From GCA-2732805 sp964516605 (GTDB taxonomy: Bacteria > Pseudomonadota > Gammaproteobacteria > Coxiellales > Coxiellaceae), in contig CAZFAA010000088.1 of NCBI GenBank assembly GCA_964516605.1, positions 1 through 6,780 of the forward strand: a stretch of DNA of 6,780 bases. The letters are read 5' to 3'. Both the position numbers and the translations under genes were made by a program. This document shows positions 5,966 through 6,780 of this stretch, piece after piece (the first letter of the stretch is position 1; each line of letters begins with the position of its first letter). The notes beneath the pieces were generated by a model that ran no database searches, was not told the origin of the DNA, and saw only the letters and a list, made by a program, of their open reading frames with translations.

Positions 5966-5978
5966 CTCAAAATATTAT
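5950..5978 (+). promoter_or_regulatory. Sigma70-like promoter for the methyltransferase gene
   Basis: TTGACT (5950-5955, 5 of 6 consensus) and TATTAT (5973-5978, 5 of 6) are separated by the ideal 17 bases. Transcription would begin near 5985, giving a leader of about 30 bases before the ATG at 6015. This also supports that start codon over any upstream one. Confidence 0.65.
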
Positions 5979-6014
5979 TGTGCTTTTCGTAAATTACTCA
6001 ATGGATATCTAAGT

Positions 6015-6780
6015 ATGAATGGCGATTCTATTGCGATAAATATTATCAAATGGCCGCTGCGACCATTTGTACGATTTTTCGTAAGAATAAGCAATTGGTG
6101 TCAATATCGCAAGCCACAAATTGTCTATAAATTGTTTTGGAAACCGTATGGATATACTTGGATTCAATATTACTCCAAAAGGTTAAATCAATTTGTGGAT
6201 CTGGGAGCGGATTTCACTGAGGGTTTTGTAAAATATGTTTCGCAAGGTGAAGAACAAGCGCTTGTTTTAAAAAAATATGGATTATTACCACACCATACTT
6301 TACTGGACTATGGTTGCGGTAGCTTAAGAGTCGGATACCACTTAATGGGCTATCTAAATCAAAATAACTACTTTGGTATTGATATTGCAGGGTCACGTAT
6401 AAAAGAAGGGAAAGCATACCTCACTTCCAAAGGCTTTAACGAAGCACATTACCAAACGTTTACGACGACCAATTGTCTACTAAAAGAAGTCCAGGGTACT
6501 ACCTTTGATTTCGTGTGGGCAAATTCTGTTTTCACACATATGCCTCGTGAAGATATACTGCAAATGCTTCAATCATTAAAATCCAATCTCTCAAAAGAAA
6601 GTAAGTTCCTATTTACATTCAGTCACAATACTTCAAATGATATCAAAGCAAAACCGATGAAAAAATCCAGAATCATCGGGAAAGATTACTATCATACTGT
6701 TGAAGATATGAAATCACTTTGCACACAGTCAGGGTATACTTTTGAAATATTAGATCCTAAGTGGCCCGTTAATTTCTCAG
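6015..6780 (+). CDS. Class I SAM-dependent methyltransferase, partial (3' end outside window)
   Basis: The frame stays open for 255 codons to the window edge, so the C-terminus is missing. The SAM-binding core starts at about residue 80: motif I is LLDYGCGSLRVG (96-107), the acidic ribose-binding position is Asp123 in YFGIDIAGS (119-127), and motif II is FDFVWANSVFTHMP (164-177), typical of Methyltransf_11/25-type folds. The first 60 or so residues are basic and aromatic (WPLRPFVRFFVR, 13-24) and may touch the membrane or other enzymes; they are not a clear signal peptide. The ATG at 6015 is the first in frame, about 30 bases after a good promoter start point, with GGA (6003-6005) as a modest ribosome site. 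The gene is divergent from the sugar operon. A role in methylating a glycan or its precursor is inferred from context; the substrate is unknown. Confidence 0.85.
   Translation, partial: MNGDSIAINIIKWPLRPFVRFFVRISNWCQYRKPQIVYKLFWKPYGYTWIQYYSKRLNQFVDLGADFTEGFVKYVSQGEEQALVLKKYGLLPHHTLLDYGCGSLRVGYHLMGYLNQNNYFGIDIAGSRIKEGKAYLTSKGFNEAHYQTFTTTNCLLKEVQGTTFDFVWANSVFTHMPREDILQMLQSLKSNLSKESKFLFTFSHNTSNDIKAKPMKKSRIIGKDYYHTVEDMKSLCTQSGYTFEILDPKWPVNFS

Noticed and set aside
5883..6014. N-terminal extension of the methyltransferase upstream of 6015
   Set aside because: The frame is open back to 5883, but there is no ATG or GTG in it and a good promoter lies across it.
6214..6417. Minus-strand open frame of 67 codons
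   Set aside because: It is antisense to the SAM-binding core of the methyltransferase.
1..6780. tRNA, rRNA, CRISPR array, insertion sequence or attachment site
   Set aside because: No repeated array, transposase-like frame, terminal repeats or RNA-gene signature was seen by eye.

Overview
The window is an AT-rich stretch of an envelope or exopolysaccharide locus. Eight overlapping or tightly packed genes on the minus strand (read right to left, 5841 to 68) form what looks like one operon. A divergent gene on the plus strand starts at 6015 and runs off the right edge. An RfaH-type NusG paralog, an EPS-type winged-helix regulator and 'sporadic carbohydrate cluster' proteins suggest a Gram-negative bacterium. 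An AT-rich gammaproteobacterium is my best guess, but the species cannot be fixed from sequence alone.

Layout. 5260-5841: winged-helix EPS-cluster regulator with an extra C-terminal domain. 4733-5263: RfaH/UpxY-like specialised NusG. About 4639-4732: the only real gap between operon genes. It holds a hairpin, an ops-like GCGGTAGC motif and a possible 38-codon reading frame coupled to the next gene. 4019-4639: HAD-superfamily phosphatase-like protein. 3015-4022: APH/choline-kinase-fold phosphotransferase. 2236-3045 and 1307-2239: the two halves of a split transketolase. 484-1320: 2OG-Fe(II) oxygenase-like protein. 68-487: small protein of the sporadic carbohydrate cluster LIC12192 type. 1-67 holds a hairpin followed by a T-run on the plus strand, probably a terminator for something arriving from the left. 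5842-6014 is a 173-base divergent control region with a clear sigma70-like promoter for the plus-strand gene. Its -35 hexamer is half of a perfect 16-base palindrome. 6015-6780 is the start of a class I SAM-dependent methyltransferase.

How the parts may work together (inference). The regulator and RfaH-like factor would control and antiterminate the operon, perhaps through the ops-like site just after the antiterminator gene. The split transketolase would make or trim a ketose phosphate, with the kinase and the HAD enzyme adding and removing phosphate. The oxygenase and the LIC12192-type protein would finish or attach an unusual sugar-derived group, and the divergent methyltransferase could methylate the glycan or its precursor. 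No glycosyltransferase, nucleotidyltransferase, flippase or polymerase lies in the window, so this is a tailoring module rather than a whole polysaccharide locus. The chemistry of the module is, to my knowledge, not established and is the most interesting part of the window.
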